A stretch of 64,000 bases of DNA, from positions 1 to 64,000 of the forward strand of contig CAIYYX010000207.1 of assembly GCA_903930535.1 (NCBI GenBank), given 5' to 3'. The stretch is from an uncultured Sterolibacterium sp. (GTDB lineage: Bacteria; Pseudomonadota; Gammaproteobacteria; Burkholderiales; Rhodocyclaceae). The notes under the pieces were generated by a model. The model saw only the letters and a program-made list of their open reading frames with translations. It ran no database searches and was not told the origin of the DNA. Positions 56,048 to 64,000 of the stretch are shown here, piece after piece. How positions within the stretch are numbered: position 1 is the first letter of the stretch; each line of letters starts with the position of its first letter. A program made the position numbers and the translations under genes.

Positions 56048-56072
56048 AAATGTTTAAGCGGAACAGGGGATA

Positions 56073-56891
56073 TCAAGGCGCTGCCAGCGGCTTGACGGTG
56101 CCGCGTATTCCCGCCCTGGCGACGGCCGAGTGCACGGCGCCGTCGGCCGTCGCGTCCGCGACGAACTGCTTTACCCAGGGCATGCCGCTGTCCCTTCCCT
56201 TCGGGATGCCCACGGAGAAATGCTCCAGTCCCCAGCGGCCGGAGAGCACTCGCGAGCCTGGCAACTGGTCCGACATTTCGAACAGGATGGCCTTGTTGGT
56301 GGCGAAGGCATCGATTTTCCGCTGGCTCAGCATCTCGATGGCGCCCTTCAAGGTCGGCGCCAGGACGATCTGGACATGCTTTAACACGCTTGACAGTTCG
56401 ACCTGGGTAGAACTGCCTGCGCTCACGCCGACCTTGATCCCGGGCTTGTCCAGATCGGCCAGGGTGGCAATCCGGGAGTCGCCAGGAACGAGGTAGCTCT
56501 TCTCGACATCGAGAAAGGGCGGGGTGAAATCCATGTCTCTGGCGCGCTCGGCCGTGGCGTTGGTGAATGTCACATCCACCTCACCCGACTTCACTGCGGC
56601 GAGAACTTCCGCGTTTTTCGGGAACACTACCGGCTCGAAAGGGACGCCCAGGCGGCGCGCCATTTCCTTGCCGAGGTCGAATCCGACGCCCTTGCTTTCA
56701 CCCGTCGCGGCGTCGCGGATGGTGGATGTGGGGCTGCCGGGATAAAGTCCGACGCGAAGTTTTCCGGAAGGAGCAAGAATCTGTCGCGGCTCAGCGGTGG
56801 GGGAAATGCCCGCGCAGCCGGCAAGCAAAGTGCCGACGATGGCAATAAGGGGAACGAAAGATCTGCAGGATCTTGCCATCGAGTTCTCCAT
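56073..56891 (-). CDS. Family 3 extracellular solute-binding lipoprotein
   Basis: The 272-residue protein has a lipoprotein signal (VPLIAIVGTLLAGCAG, lipobox LLAGC). A SBP_bac_3 domain follows: KLRVGLYPGSPTSTIRDAAT, GVGFDLGKEMARRLGVPFEP, AAVKSGEVDVTFTNATAERA, VGVSAGSSTQVELSSVLKH. It likely captures an amino acid or similar small ligand. No ABC permease or ATPase genes are adjacent, so the transporter must be elsewhere, or the protein is a sensor. Confidence 0.88.
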   Translation of the reverse strand: MENSMARSCRSFVPLIAIVGTLLAGCAGISPTAEPRQILAPSGKLRVGLYPGSPTSTIRDAATGESKGVGFDLGKEMARRLGVPFEPVVFPKNAEVLAAVKSGEVDVTFTNATAERARDMDFTPPFLDVEKSYLVPGDSRIATLADLDKPGIKVGVSAGSSTQVELSSVLKHVQIVLAPTLKGAIEMLSQRKIDAFATNKAILFEMSDQLPGSRVLSGRWGLEHFSVGIPKGRDSGMPWVKQFVADATADGAVHSAVARAGIRGTVKPLAAP

Positions 56892-56975
56892 TTGGCTTTA
56901 CTCTTTATCGGTCGGCGAGCTTAGAGCTTTTTCAGAAAGCAGGTCTTCAGCACCAGCCCTTTGGCTTTCATGGTT

Positions 56976-57581
56976 TCAGCCATAGGCGCTTTTGCCCGCC
57001 AGCCAGCCCTTGCCGCGCGCATAAAGTGCCTCGACCTCGGGGCCGGTGAGTTGCGGCATGTCGAGCTTGATCTTGTAGCCTATCTGCGTCTGGATGTAGG
57101 CCAGGTGGCGATAGCCTTTGGGAAACCCGGAGAGTTTTGCCGCGTCTATCTCCAACCGCGCCACGGGGTCGACGGGATCGACCCTGTCCTTCTCATAAAT
57201 CGGCTGGCGCAGGACATATCCCCAGCGGCCATTGCGTCTTTCGATGAAATCGTAGAAGCGTCCGGTGCAGGTGACGTCGCAAAGCACGCCTTGCACATCG
57301 CCGCGCTGGGAGATGGTCATCTTGGTCTGGGCGATGGCCCGATCGCCGGCAAGGTCGATGGAGGTGCCGCCGAGGAAATGCAGGATGCTCACCCCCTTGT
57401 CCCAACCCTCCTTGGTGACGCGGATGAACTCATCGGCAGGACCCTGGAACCAGGTTGCCATCATCACGCCGTCGTCGTGCCAGACGGTGCGGAAACGCTC
57501 CCAATCTCCGGCATCGCGCCACACCACCCAGTTCTCGACAAGATCGCGGATGGAGAGTCGGTCGGTGATTTCATCTTGCAT
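56976..57581 (-). CDS. SnoaL-like (NTF2 fold) protein
   Basis: The 201-residue protein begins MQDEITDRLSIRDLVENWVV after AGAGGA and has the cone-shaped NTF2/SnoaL pattern: WRDAGDWERFRTVWHDDGVM, HFLGGTSIDLAGDRAIAQTK, CTGRFYDFIERRNGRWGYVL. Members include steroid isomerases, dehydratases and ring-cyclising enzymes. The LHFLGGTSID and WHDD residues may line the pocket. The substrate is unknown; a role in steroid or aromatic catabolism is only suggested by the surrounding genes. Confidence 0.8.
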   Translation of the reverse strand: MQDEITDRLSIRDLVENWVVWRDAGDWERFRTVWHDDGVMMATWFQGPADEFIRVTKEGWDKGVSILHFLGGTSIDLAGDRAIAQTKMTISQRGDVQGVLCDVTCTGRFYDFIERRNGRWGYVLRQPIYEKDRVDPVDPVARLEIDAAKLSGFPKGYRHLAYIQTQIGYKIKLDMPQLTGPEVEALYARGKGWLAGKSAYG

Positions 57582-57694
57582 GGTCTTATCCTCTGGGAAC
57601 GGTTTATTTGCGGGCATTATATGAGTACGGGCAGGAGGCTGACAATGACCTCACTCCCACTTGTCCTTCTGCTTGGCCATGCACATGACCAAGT

Positions 57695-57973
57695 TCAGGA
57701 ATCACTTTTCACCAGGGGAACGAGGTAGGTGTGAAGCACTCCCATAAGCAGGATGCCTGCTGCGACAGCCGCAATTCCCAGGGGCAGGGATTCCGCTTTC
57801 ATGAGCGTAAAACCGCCCAGAAAGGCCGGGATCGCCGCAAAGACGGCGCTCCAGTGCGCCGATACCCTTTTCCCGCAGGATTGGCAGTTGACCGCACGCC
57901 TGGGACCGAGTGCCGACTTTTGCCAGAGGCTCATGGCGGGTCGGCTGCAGTAGGGACACTTGACTGTCGTCAT
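57695..57973 (-). CDS. Small zinc-ribbon, two-helix membrane protein
   Basis: The 92-residue protein MTTVKCPYCSRPAMSLWQKS has two CxxC pairs (CPYC and CQSC) forming a likely zinc ribbon. Two membrane helices follow (SAVFAAIPAFLGGFTLM and GIAAVAAGILLMGVLHTYLV). Function unknown. Its ATG overlaps the stop of the antitoxin-like frame upstream. In-frame codons extend to 58015 but are the antisense-like shadow of that frame. Confidence 0.65.
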   Translation of the reverse strand: MTTVKCPYCSRPAMSLWQKSALGPRRAVNCQSCGKRVSAHWSAVFAAIPAFLGGFTLMKAESLPLGIAAVAAGILLMGVLHTYLVPLVKSDS

Positions 57974-58149
57974 GCGCAAGCAGGCCGATACTTCCGCTTG
58001 AAGTGCAGTTTGCACTGCGCGGCAGCACAGCCGCGCAAATGCAGGTTGATGAGACTTTGGTAAGGAGTCCCGACCTGCTCTGAAATGGATTCGAAATAGT
58101 TCATTGATTCCTCTTCAAGGGGAATGGTGATCGGCTTCTTCAACTGCAA
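57970..58149 (-). pseudogene. Orphan BrnA/CopG-type antitoxin-like fragment
   Basis: A minus-strand frame reads LQLKKPITIPLEEESMNYFE then SISEQVGTPYQSLINLHLRG and CAAAQCKL. This matches the C-terminal ribbon-helix-helix of BrnA-like antitoxins (YFKxLAEETGIPYQTLINLYLRDCA). There is no good start: TTG 58147-58149 or the internal ATG 58102-58104 (MNYFESIS). The expected BrnT-type toxin is absent, and the N-terminus would run into phaZ. It is probably a truncated remnant, possibly still translated from the ATG; its TGA overlaps the zinc-ribbon gene's ATG. Confidence 0.55.
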
Positions 58150-58201
58150 GGCGCAGGGATTGTTCCGGCCTTGCAGCGGGTCTGGCGGACCGCCTGGTTC
58201 T

Positions 58202-59419
58202 TCAGGCGCTGGCGCGGATGAACCTGGCGACGCTCGGGCAGATCGTCTCGCGCCAGCGGCGGCCGCTGAATATGCCGTAATGACCGACGCCCGGGACGAG
58301 GTAGTGCTGCTTCCTCATTTTCGGGATCGCCGAGCACAGATCGTGCGCGGCCTCTGTCTGGCCGATACCCGAGATGTCGTCGAGTTCGCCCTCTATGGTA
58401 AACAGCGCGGTCTTCCTGATCGCCGCCGGGTTCACCCGTTCTCCCTTGATATGCATTTCTCCCAGCGGCAGCATATGCTTGTGGAAAACCATGTCTATGG
58501 TCTCCAGGTAGTACTCGGCGGGCAGGTCCATCACGGCGTTGTATTCGTCGTAAAATTTGCGGTGTGCCTTCGCCGAGTCGCCGTCGCCCTGGATGAGGTG
58601 GTTGTAGAAGTCGGTGTGGGCCTGGAGATGGCGGTCCTGGTTCATGGCGACGAAGCCGGCGTGCTGCAGGAATCCGGGATAGACGCGGCGCGTGTAGCCG
58701 GGATATTTCAGCGGCACGCGGCCGATCACCTGGCTTTCAAACCAGCGCAGCGAGTGCGACTTGGCGAAGCGGTTCACTTCCGTCTGCGCCCGCCGGGTAT
58801 CAATCGGGCCGCCCATCAAGGTCATGCTCGCCGGCTGCGCCGGGTCTTCCCTCACCGCCATCAGCGATACCGCGGCCAAGAGCGGCACGGTCGGCTGGCA
58901 GACCGCAATCACGTGCAGATTGCTGCCAAGGTGGGTCATGAACTCCTGCAGGTAGGAGACATAATCGGCGAAATGGAAGCCGCCTTCGGCGAGCGGCACC
59001 AGGCGCGCGTCTGTCCAGTCGGTGATAAAGACGTCGTGGTTGGGCAGGAGCGCCCTCACCGTGTCGCGCAGCAGCGTCGCGTGGTGGCCTGACAGCGGGG
59101 CGACCAGGAGCACCCTCGGATCGTCATGGGGCGTGGCCCGAGCGAAATGCAGCAGCTTGCAGAACGGTTTTTCCAGGACGATCCTCTCGCTGACCGCGAC
59201 CTCGCGGCCGGCTATGAGGGTGTGGTCGAGGTCGAAGGGCGGCTTCTCGTAATGGCGGACCAGGCGGGCGATCAGTTCGGAGCCGGCGGCGATCTTCTGG
59301 CTGGCGGGCGTGTAGGAGAAAAGGCTGAAGGGATTGGAGAACCACTGGCGGCTTGATTCGGCCCATGAGTGGAGAGGGCCGGCGAAGGATTGCTGCATTT
59401 CGTGCAAGGTATAGATCAT
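58202..59419 (-). CDS. phaZ: Intracellular polyhydroxyalkanoate depolymerase
   Basis: The 405-residue alpha/beta-hydrolase begins MIYTLHEMQQSFAGPLHSWA, the typical start of class PhaZ intracellular depolymerases. It has VCQPTVPLLAA with the Cys nucleophile in place of the usual Ser, RVLLVAPLSGHHATLLRDTV, VFITDWTDARLVPL and the late VPGVGHYGIFSGRRWR His. It releases hydroxyalkanoates from storage granules. The thioesterase and 3-hydroxyacyl-CoA dehydrogenase upstream on the same strand suit use of the released hydroxyacids. Confidence 0.93.
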   Translation of the reverse strand: MIYTLHEMQQSFAGPLHSWAESSRQWFSNPFSLFSYTPASQKIAAGSELIARLVRHYEKPPFDLDHTLIAGREVAVSERIVLEKPFCKLLHFARATPHDDPRVLLVAPLSGHHATLLRDTVRALLPNHDVFITDWTDARLVPLAEGGFHFADYVSYLQEFMTHLGSNLHVIAVCQPTVPLLAAVSLMAVREDPAQPASMTLMGGPIDTRRAQTEVNRFAKSHSLRWFESQVIGRVPLKYPGYTRRVYPGFLQHAGFVAMNQDRHLQAHTDFYNHLIQGDGDSAKAHRKFYDEYNAVMDLPAEYYLETIDMVFHKHMLPLGEMHIKGERVNPAAIRKTALFTIEGELDDISGIGQTEAAHDLCSAIPKMRKQHYLVPGVGHYGIFSGRRWRETICPSVARFIRASA

Positions 59420-59467
59420 CTTGATGCGTGTCCCATGCTGTGGCGGAATTTACTCCTGGAGAAAAGC

Positions 59468-59896
59468 TTACACTAAATCTTCCCCATGCAGTTCTTTGAA
59501 GCGCTCCACCGCGTCCCGGATTGCGGCAGGCACTCGTTGCGGCTTCTTCGTGTGCGCATCGGCAAACACATAGACCACCTCGCCGGTAATCAGCAATTCG
59601 TCTTTGCGGCGTATGCCGATGGCGAAAGCCATGCTGGAATTGCCGATGCGCGCGACCTTCACGACGATGTCGAGCCAGTCGTCGTAGCGCGCCGAACCGT
59701 GATAGTTGATCAGGGACTTGACCACGAAAAGATCGCCGCCGCTGCCAGCCAGACCATCCGGATAGGGCAGTCCGATGGCGCGCCAGTACTCGGTGATGCC
59801 GACATCGAAATAGGTCAGGTAGTGGCCGTTGAAAACGATGGCCTGGGCATCGACCTCGGCCCAGCGCACGCGCAGCGGGAAGCTGAAGCCGCTCAA
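59468..59896 (-). CDS. YbgC-like acyl-CoA thioesterase (4HBT hot-dog)
   Basis: The 142-residue hot-dog protein has VRWAEVDAQAIVFNGHYLTY, where the Asp matches the catalytic residue of 4-hydroxybenzoyl-CoA thioesterases, then FDVGITEYWRAIGLP and a C-terminal sheet. It hydrolyses short- or aromatic-acyl CoA. Its start overlaps the 3-hydroxyacyl-CoA dehydrogenase stop (ATGA), so they are cotranslated. Confidence 0.9.
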   Translation of the reverse strand: MSGFSFPLRVRWAEVDAQAIVFNGHYLTYFDVGITEYWRAIGLPYPDGLAGSGGDLFVVKSLINYHGSARYDDWLDIVVKVARIGNSSMAFAIGIRRKDELLITGEVVYVFADAHTKKPQRVPAAIRDAVERFKELHGEDLV

Positions 59897-61422
59897 TCGT
59901 TTGCCGCGGTGAGGAGGGAGACGCCGAGCATGGCGCGACGCTTAAGCCAGGGACTGGGGCGGTAGCGCGGATCGCCATAGAAGGCCTGCATGCTCTCCAG
60001 GATGGCGAGGATGTTTTTCGCGCCCAGGGCATCGCCGAAGGAAAGCGGGCCCTTCGGATAGGCCAGGCCGAGCCTGATCGCGCTGTCGATGTCGGCGGGC
60101 AGGGCGATCTTCTGCTGGGCGATGTCGCAGGCGACATTGACGACGCAGGCGACGATGCGCTGCGCGACCATGCCGGCACTGTCGCCTATCAGGGTCACAG
60201 GCACGCCGTCGCTGCCGAACAGCCCATGGGCGGCGTCCTTCATGGCCGTCGTGGTCAGCAGCGTGGTCATGACGGTGCGCCGTTTCTCCAGCGGAAACAG
60301 GCAGTCTATGGCCACGGTATGTTCGGCTTCGAGTCCCTGCGCCAGGCACTCCGTGGTGGCGTCGGAGCCGCGTGGGGTGACGACGCAGAGCGAGTCCGTC
60401 TCCGGGAACGGATCCATGTCGATGTTGGCGCCCAAGGAGGCCAGGAGATCGCGCACGACATCGCCCCATTCGGGAATGGCCTGGCTCACCCACACCCGCG
60501 GCGGGCGATTGAGAGGGACGGGCACCTGCGTGACCGGCTGTCGCTGGCGCTCGACATAGGTATAGAAACCGCGCCCGGTCTTGATCCCGAGCAGGCCGCC
60601 GGCCACTTGCAGGGCGGCCAGCGGCGATGGCCGGAAGCGCGGCTCATCGTAGAACTGCCGGTAGATCGACTCCATCACCGGTTGCGAGACATCGAGGCCG
60701 GTCAGGTCCATCAGCTCGAAGGGACCCATGCGGAAGCCTGCGGCCTCGCGCATGATGTCGTCGATGGCGTGGAATGGCGCGACGCCTTCGCCGAGTATGC
60801 GCAAGGCCTCGGTGACGAAACCGCGCCCGCCATGATTGACCAGAAAGCCCGGCGTATCCTTGACGCGCACCGCGCTGTGGCCCATGCGCCGACCCAGCGC
60901 CAAGAGCGCCTCGCCCACCCAGGGTGCGGTGGACAGACCGTCTATCACTTCGACGATTTTCATCAGCGGCACGGGGTTGAAGAAATGCATGCCGCCGACG
61001 CGCGCAGGATTCTTGCAGGCGGCGGCGATGGCGGTGACGGACAGTGACGAGGTGTTGGTGGCGAGCAGGCAGTCGGGGAGGACGATGTCTTCCAACTGGC
61101 AGAAGAGTTGGCGTTTTTGCTCGAGGTTCTCGACGATGGCCTCGATCAGAACCTGGGCCGGCGCCACTTGTTCGATCCGGTCCGCCACTTCCAGCCTGCC
61201 CTTCACCTCAGCCAGTTCTCCGGCCGTGATCTTGCCCTTCTCGGAGAGCTTGGTCAGGGTGGCGACGAGGCTCTCGCGGGCCGCTGCTGCGGCACCGGGC
61301 AGCGCGTCGTAAAGCAGCACGTGGATGCCGGCCTGGGCTGCGATCTGGGCAATGCCCCGCCCCATCGCGCCGGTTCCGACGATGGCGAGGGTGAGGGAGG
61401 GGCTTTGGATATCCAGGTTCAT
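59893..61422 (-). CDS. 3-hydroxyacyl-CoA dehydrogenase (PaaH type, two C-terminal domains)
   Basis: The 509-residue protein has the NAD loop AIVGTGAMGRGIAQIAAQAG, LLATNTSSLSVTAIA, GGMHFFNPVPLMKIVEVIDG and two successive 3HCDH C-terminal domains (about 193-290 and 405-500). It is therefore longer than the 280-310 residues of the simple enzyme, matching the PaaH/phenylacetate-type form. It oxidises 3-hydroxyacyl-CoA, for example from PHA mobilisation or aromatic catabolism. It shares an operon with the thioesterase and perhaps phaZ. Confidence 0.93.
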   Translation of the reverse strand: MNLDIQSPSLTLAIVGTGAMGRGIAQIAAQAGIHVLLYDALPGAAAAARESLVATLTKLSEKGKITAGELAEVKGRLEVADRIEQVAPAQVLIEAIVENLEQKRQLFCQLEDIVLPDCLLATNTSSLSVTAIAAACKNPARVGGMHFFNPVPLMKIVEVIDGLSTAPWVGEALLALGRRMGHSAVRVKDTPGFLVNHGGRGFVTEALRILGEGVAPFHAIDDIMREAAGFRMGPFELMDLTGLDVSQPVMESIYRQFYDEPRFRPSPLAALQVAGGLLGIKTGRGFYTYVERQRQPVTQVPVPLNRPPRVWVSQAIPEWGDVVRDLLASLGANIDMDPFPETDSLCVVTPRGSDATTECLAQGLEAEHTVAIDCLFPLEKRRTVMTTLLTTTAMKDAAHGLFGSDGVPVTLIGDSAGMVAQRIVACVVNVACDIAQQKIALPADIDSAIRLGLAYPKGPLSFGDALGAKNILAILESMQAFYGDPRYRPSPWLKRRAMLGVSLLTAAND

Positions 61423-61440
61423 TGACGTCTTTCTAGGAAT

Positions 61441-61524
61441 GTAGGTCGGCCTTCAGGCCGACATGTCCACCTCCAGGCGTCGGGCTACACCCATTCGGGT
61501 GTCTCCAACGAAAGCCCGACCTAG
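61441..61524. repeat. Dispersed GTAGGTCGG palindromic repeat (copy D)
   Basis: GTAGGTCGGCCTTCAGGCCG begins the element, which ends AAAGCCCGACCTAG and encloses the CACCCATTCGGGTGTCTCC segment shared with copy A. It lies between the stop of bamD and the start of the 3-hydroxyacyl-CoA dehydrogenase, both on the minus strand. Confidence 0.85.
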
Positions 61525-61528
61525 GTGA

Positions 61529-62332
61529 TTACCAGAGCTTCCACCAGGGCAGCTCGCGATTCAGGCCGCGCACATAGTATTCGCTTTTGGGAAAATTCTT
61601 GCGCATGACGCGTTCGGTGTCGTCGCGCAAATCGTTCATGCCGAGTGCATCATAGGCCTTGATCATGATGAACAGCGCTTCCTCGTTGGCGGGTGCGTCC
61701 GGATAAGTCTTGATCGCTCCCTGGGCGCGATTGATGGCGGCGATATGAGCGCCACGCTTCAGGTAATAGTTGGCGACATGCACCTGGTGGGCGGCCAGGG
61801 CATTGATCAGGTATTTCATGCGCGTGGCGGCGTCGGCTGCATACTTGCTGTCGGGAAACTTGGTGACGAGCTCCTTGAAAGAGTCAAAGGATTCCCTGGC
61901 AGCCTTGGGGTCGCGCTCGGTCAGATCCTGATTGCTGATATAGCCCAACAGGCCGAGGTCTTCGTTGAAATTGGCCAGTCCCTTGAGGTAATAGGCGTAA
62001 TCCACGTTCGGGTGATTGGGATGGAGGCGAATGAAGCGTTCGCAGGAGGCGATGGTGGCCGGGACGTCAGATTGCCGGAAGTGGGCATAGGCGACCTCGA
62101 GCTGGGCCTGCTGCGCATAGCGCCCGTAGGGATAGCGCGACTCGAGTTTCTCGAAAAACTTGATGGCCTTGTCGTAGGCGCCTTCACTCATGGCCTCCTT
62201 GGCTTCGCTGTACAGCTTCTGCGCCGACCAGGAGGCAGTCTCGTCGACGACGTCGGGCAAAAAGCTGCAGCCGCCGAGCAGGTTGGAGAGAAGAAGCGCG
62301 AAAATTAACGCTAGTGCCGCTACACTACGCAT
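61529..62332 (-). CDS. bamD: Outer-membrane assembly lipoprotein BamD
   Basis: The 267-residue protein has the signal MRSVAALALIFALLLSNLLG with lipobox LLGGC. TPR-like repeats follow, starting SAQKLYSEAKEAMSEGAYDK and AIKFFEKLESRYPYGRYAQQ, the classic BamD/ComL pattern, then HPNHPNVDYAYYLKGLANF. BamD is the essential lipoprotein of the BAM complex. Its start overlaps the divergent rluD start by 2 bases. Confidence 0.95.
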   Translation of the reverse strand: MRSVAALALIFALLLSNLLGGCSFLPDVVDETASWSAQKLYSEAKEAMSEGAYDKAIKFFEKLESRYPYGRYAQQAQLEVAYAHFRQSDVPATIASCERFIRLHPNHPNVDYAYYLKGLANFNEDLGLLGYISNQDLTERDPKAARESFDSFKELVTKFPDSKYAADAATRMKYLINALAAHQVHVANYYLKRGAHIAAINRAQGAIKTYPDAPANEEALFIMIKAYDALGMNDLRDDTERVMRKNFPKSEYYVRGLNRELPWWKLW

Positions 62333-63296
62333 GATGAAAATCCTTCAATCGAGTGAGGCCGATTATAGCGCCCCCGTGCGCTTCGTGGCGTCGGCCGAGT
62401 GCGCCGGTCTGCGCCTTGACCAGGCGCTGGCCAAGCTCATGCCCCTGCATTCGCGCAGCCGCCTGCAGGCATGGCTGCGCGAAGGGCGCATTCGCATCGA
62501 TGGCGCGCCCGAGTCTGAGCCTACGCGCAAGATCTGGGGCGGGGAAAGAATCGAGGTCGAGGTCAAAGAGGATCCGCGCGCGGTGCCGGACGAGGCAGAG
62601 GACATTGCGCTTGCCATTGTTCATGAGGACGAAGACATCCTGGTCGTGAACAAGCCGGCCGGGCTGGTGGTGCATCCGGGCAGCGGCAACTGGGCCGGCA
62701 CCTTGCTGAACGCCTTGCTGCATCACGCGCCGGCGTTGGCCATCATCCCGCGTGCCGGCATCGTGCATCGCCTCGACAAGGAAACCAGCGGCCTCCTGGT
62801 GGTGGCCAAGACGCTCGAAGCGCAGACCGACCTGGTGCGCCAGCTGCAGGCGCGCACGGTGCACCGCCATTACCTGGCGCTGGTGCATGGGCCGGTTGCC
62901 GGCGCGGGCACTGTCGATGCGCCCATCGGCCGCCATCCGAGCCAGCGCGTCAAGATGGCGGTGGTGGCAGAGGGGAGGGAAGCCCGGACACACTACTCTG
63001 TGCTCGAACGCTTCGAACAGGCGACATTGCTCGAATGCCGGCTGGAGACAGGGCGCACCCACCAGATCCGCGTCCATATGGCCTCGATAGGCCATCCCCT
63101 GGTTGGCGATCCGACCTACGGCAAACGCGGCAATGCCAGGGCCGGTTCGCTCTCCCTCCTTGCCGCTTTTCCGCGCCAGGCACTGCACGCCTTCAGGCTG
63201 GCCTTGATACATCCGCGGACGCACGAGGAAATCGCCTGGGAGGCGCCGCTGCCGGAAGATTTCGAACATCTGCTGCAAGGCCTGCGGACGGCATGA
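62331..63296 (+). CDS. rluD: 23S rRNA pseudouridine synthase D
   Basis: The 321-residue protein has an S4 RNA-binding domain (about 25-75: LRLDQALAKLMPLHSRSRLQ) and the RluA-type catalytic core. The core carries GIVHRLDKETSGLLVVAKT with the nucleophile Asp and the late TGRTHQIRVHMASIGHPLVG. It modifies helix 69 of 23S rRNA. The ATG at 62331 (or 62334) gives an N-terminus slightly longer than E. coli; a GTG at about 62376 is the main alternative. bamD is divergent, and the stop overlaps pgeF by ATGA. Confidence 0.94.
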   Translation: MMKILQSSEADYSAPVRFVASAECAGLRLDQALAKLMPLHSRSRLQAWLREGRIRIDGAPESEPTRKIWGGERIEVEVKEDPRAVPDEAEDIALAIVHEDEDILVVNKPAGLVVHPGSGNWAGTLLNALLHHAPALAIIPRAGIVHRLDKETSGLLVVAKTLEAQTDLVRQLQARTVHRHYLALVHGPVAGAGTVDAPIGRHPSQRVKMAVVAEGREARTHYSVLERFEQATLLECRLETGRTHQIRVHMASIGHPLVGDPTYGKRGNARAGSLSLLAAFPRQALHAFRLALIHPRTHEEIAWEAPLPEDFEHLLQGLRTA

Positions 63297-64000
63297 AGCA
63301 AGACTGGATCAGCCCAGACTGGGATGCCCCGGCCTGCGTTCGCGCCCTGGTGACGACGCGGGTCGGCGGTGTGAGCGCACCGCCTTATGACGGATTCAAT
63401 CTTGCCTCCCATGTTGGCGACGACCCTCTCCGGGTGGCGGAAAACCGGCTGTCTTTGCGCCAGCAGTCGCGTTTGTTACTACCAAGCGAGCCGCTCTGGC
63501 TGAACCAGTTGCATGGCACGCAGGTGCTCTCGGCGGAAAATCCCATGAGGCTGGAGGCCGATGCCTGTGTCGCGAAGAGCGCCGGACAGGTGTGCGCCGT
63601 ACTCTCAGCAGACTGCCTGCCGGTGTTGTTTTGCGACGCCGCCGGCACGGTGGTGGCTGCGGCACACGCCGGCTGGCGCGGACTGGCCGCGGGCGTGCTG
63701 GAGAAAACGGTGGCCGCCATGGACGTTTCTTCTGAACGGCTCATGGCCTGGCTGGGTCCGGCGATCTCGCAGCCTGCCTTCGAGGTCGGATCCGAGGTGA
63801 GAGAGGTTTTCTGCGCCCACGATCCACGCGCGGCGGCGGCCTTTGTGGCGCACGGCGATGGCAAATGGCTGTGCGATCTCTATGCGCTGGCCAGGCTTCG
63901 GCTGATGGATGCAGGCGTCACCCGAGTCTCTGGCGGTGACCTTTGCACCTTCGCCGATGCCAAGCGCTTCTATTCCTATCGCCGCGACGGCACCACCGGT
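63293..64000 (+). CDS. pgeF: Multicopper/laccase-domain protein PgeF (YfiH), partial
   Basis: The first 236 codons are present and run off the window edge. Visible marks are RALVTTRVGGVSAPPYDGFN, LWLNQLHGTQVL, AVLSADCLPVLFCD, AAAHAGWRGLAAGVL and WLGPAISQPAFEVG, with the zinc-site His/Cys set. The family was called a laccase or polyphenol oxidase, and PgeF edits peptidoglycan precursors that carry Ser instead of Ala. It overlaps rluD by 4 nt, as in the conserved bamD-rluD-yfiH neighbourhood. Confidence 0.93.
   Translation, partial: MKQDWISPDWDAPACVRALVTTRVGGVSAPPYDGFNLASHVGDDPLRVAENRLSLRQQSRLLLPSEPLWLNQLHGTQVLSAENPMRLEADACVAKSAGQVCAVLSADCLPVLFCDAAGTVVAAAHAGWRGLAAGVLEKTVAAMDVSSERLMAWLGPAISQPAFEVGSEVREVFCAHDPRAAAAFVAHGDGKWLCDLYALARLRLMDAGVTRVSGGDLCTFADAKRFYSYRRDGTTG

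Overview
The window looks like a chromosomal segment of a GC-rich betaproteobacterium, most likely of the Rhodocyclales / Sterolibacterium type. The evidence is gene order: surE-pcm-nlpD-rpoS, dapA-bamC and the divergent pair bamD / rluD-pgeF are all present, together with many acyl-CoA genes, several Bug/TctC-type binding proteins and an intracellular PHA depolymerase. The taxonomic call is inference from synteny and protein style. I saw no rRNA, tRNA, CRISPR array, transposase or phage genes.

Layout. 1-4.1 kb (minus strand): a tightly overlapping signalling operon of hemerythrin, a PAS/GGDEF/EAL protein, an 87-residue unknown protein and a CheY-like receiver cut by the window edge. 4.7-11 kb: a GntR-regulated catabolic module (acyl-CoA dehydrogenase, class III CoA-transferase, MmgE/PrpD protein, regulator) facing a MaoC-type hydratase and a CitE-type lyase. 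Together these would suit activation, dehydrogenation, hydration and cleavage of a (methyl)succinate/itaconate-like acid. 11-20.3 kb: cysK, surE-pcm-nlpD-rpoS, mltB, and a MoxR / DUF58 / transglutaminase operon. 20.4-29.3 kb: a histone-deacetylase-like hydrolase, dapA-bamC, then about 4.8 kb of accessory material (a carbonic anhydrase relic, a ClpP-fold secreted protein, a double-receiver protein, a GGDEF protein) ahead of a YycJ-type metallohydrolase and an Ala/Pro-rich lipoprotein.

29.5-44.3 kb: metabolic genes. They are an enoyl-CoA hydratase, an EamA exporter, a GST, two Gfo/Idh/MocA oxidoreductases with a Bug-type binding protein, and an aldehyde dehydrogenase facing a six-gene beta-oxidation operon (FadB-like, thiolase, SDR, MDR reductase, APH-like kinase, acyl-CoA dehydrogenase).

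44.4-50.9 kb: an accessory stretch, apparently less GC-rich, with cyclic-di-GMP genes (DUF2934-PAS-GGDEF, HD-GYP), an orphan MotB/MotD-like protein, a decayed receiver-domain relic and several unknown proteins. 50.9-56.0 kb: an unusual formyltransferase-ACT-ACT fusion, a Bug-type binding protein, a UbiD-family decarboxylase and an amidohydrolase of the gamma-resorcylate decarboxylase type. A perfect inverted repeat lies in the promoter between the binding protein and UbiD. 56.0-64 kb: a solute-binding lipoprotein, a SnoaL-like protein, a small zinc-ribbon membrane protein overlapped by an orphan antitoxin-like frame, phaZ, a thioesterase, a fused 3-hydroxyacyl-CoA dehydrogenase, bamD, rluD and pgeF (cut by the edge).

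A GTAGGTCGG...CCGACCTAC palindromic repeat recurs at four gene ends and probably doubles as a terminator. Most metabolic operons are packed with 4-nt ATGA or TGATG overlaps, so translational coupling is a strong theme.
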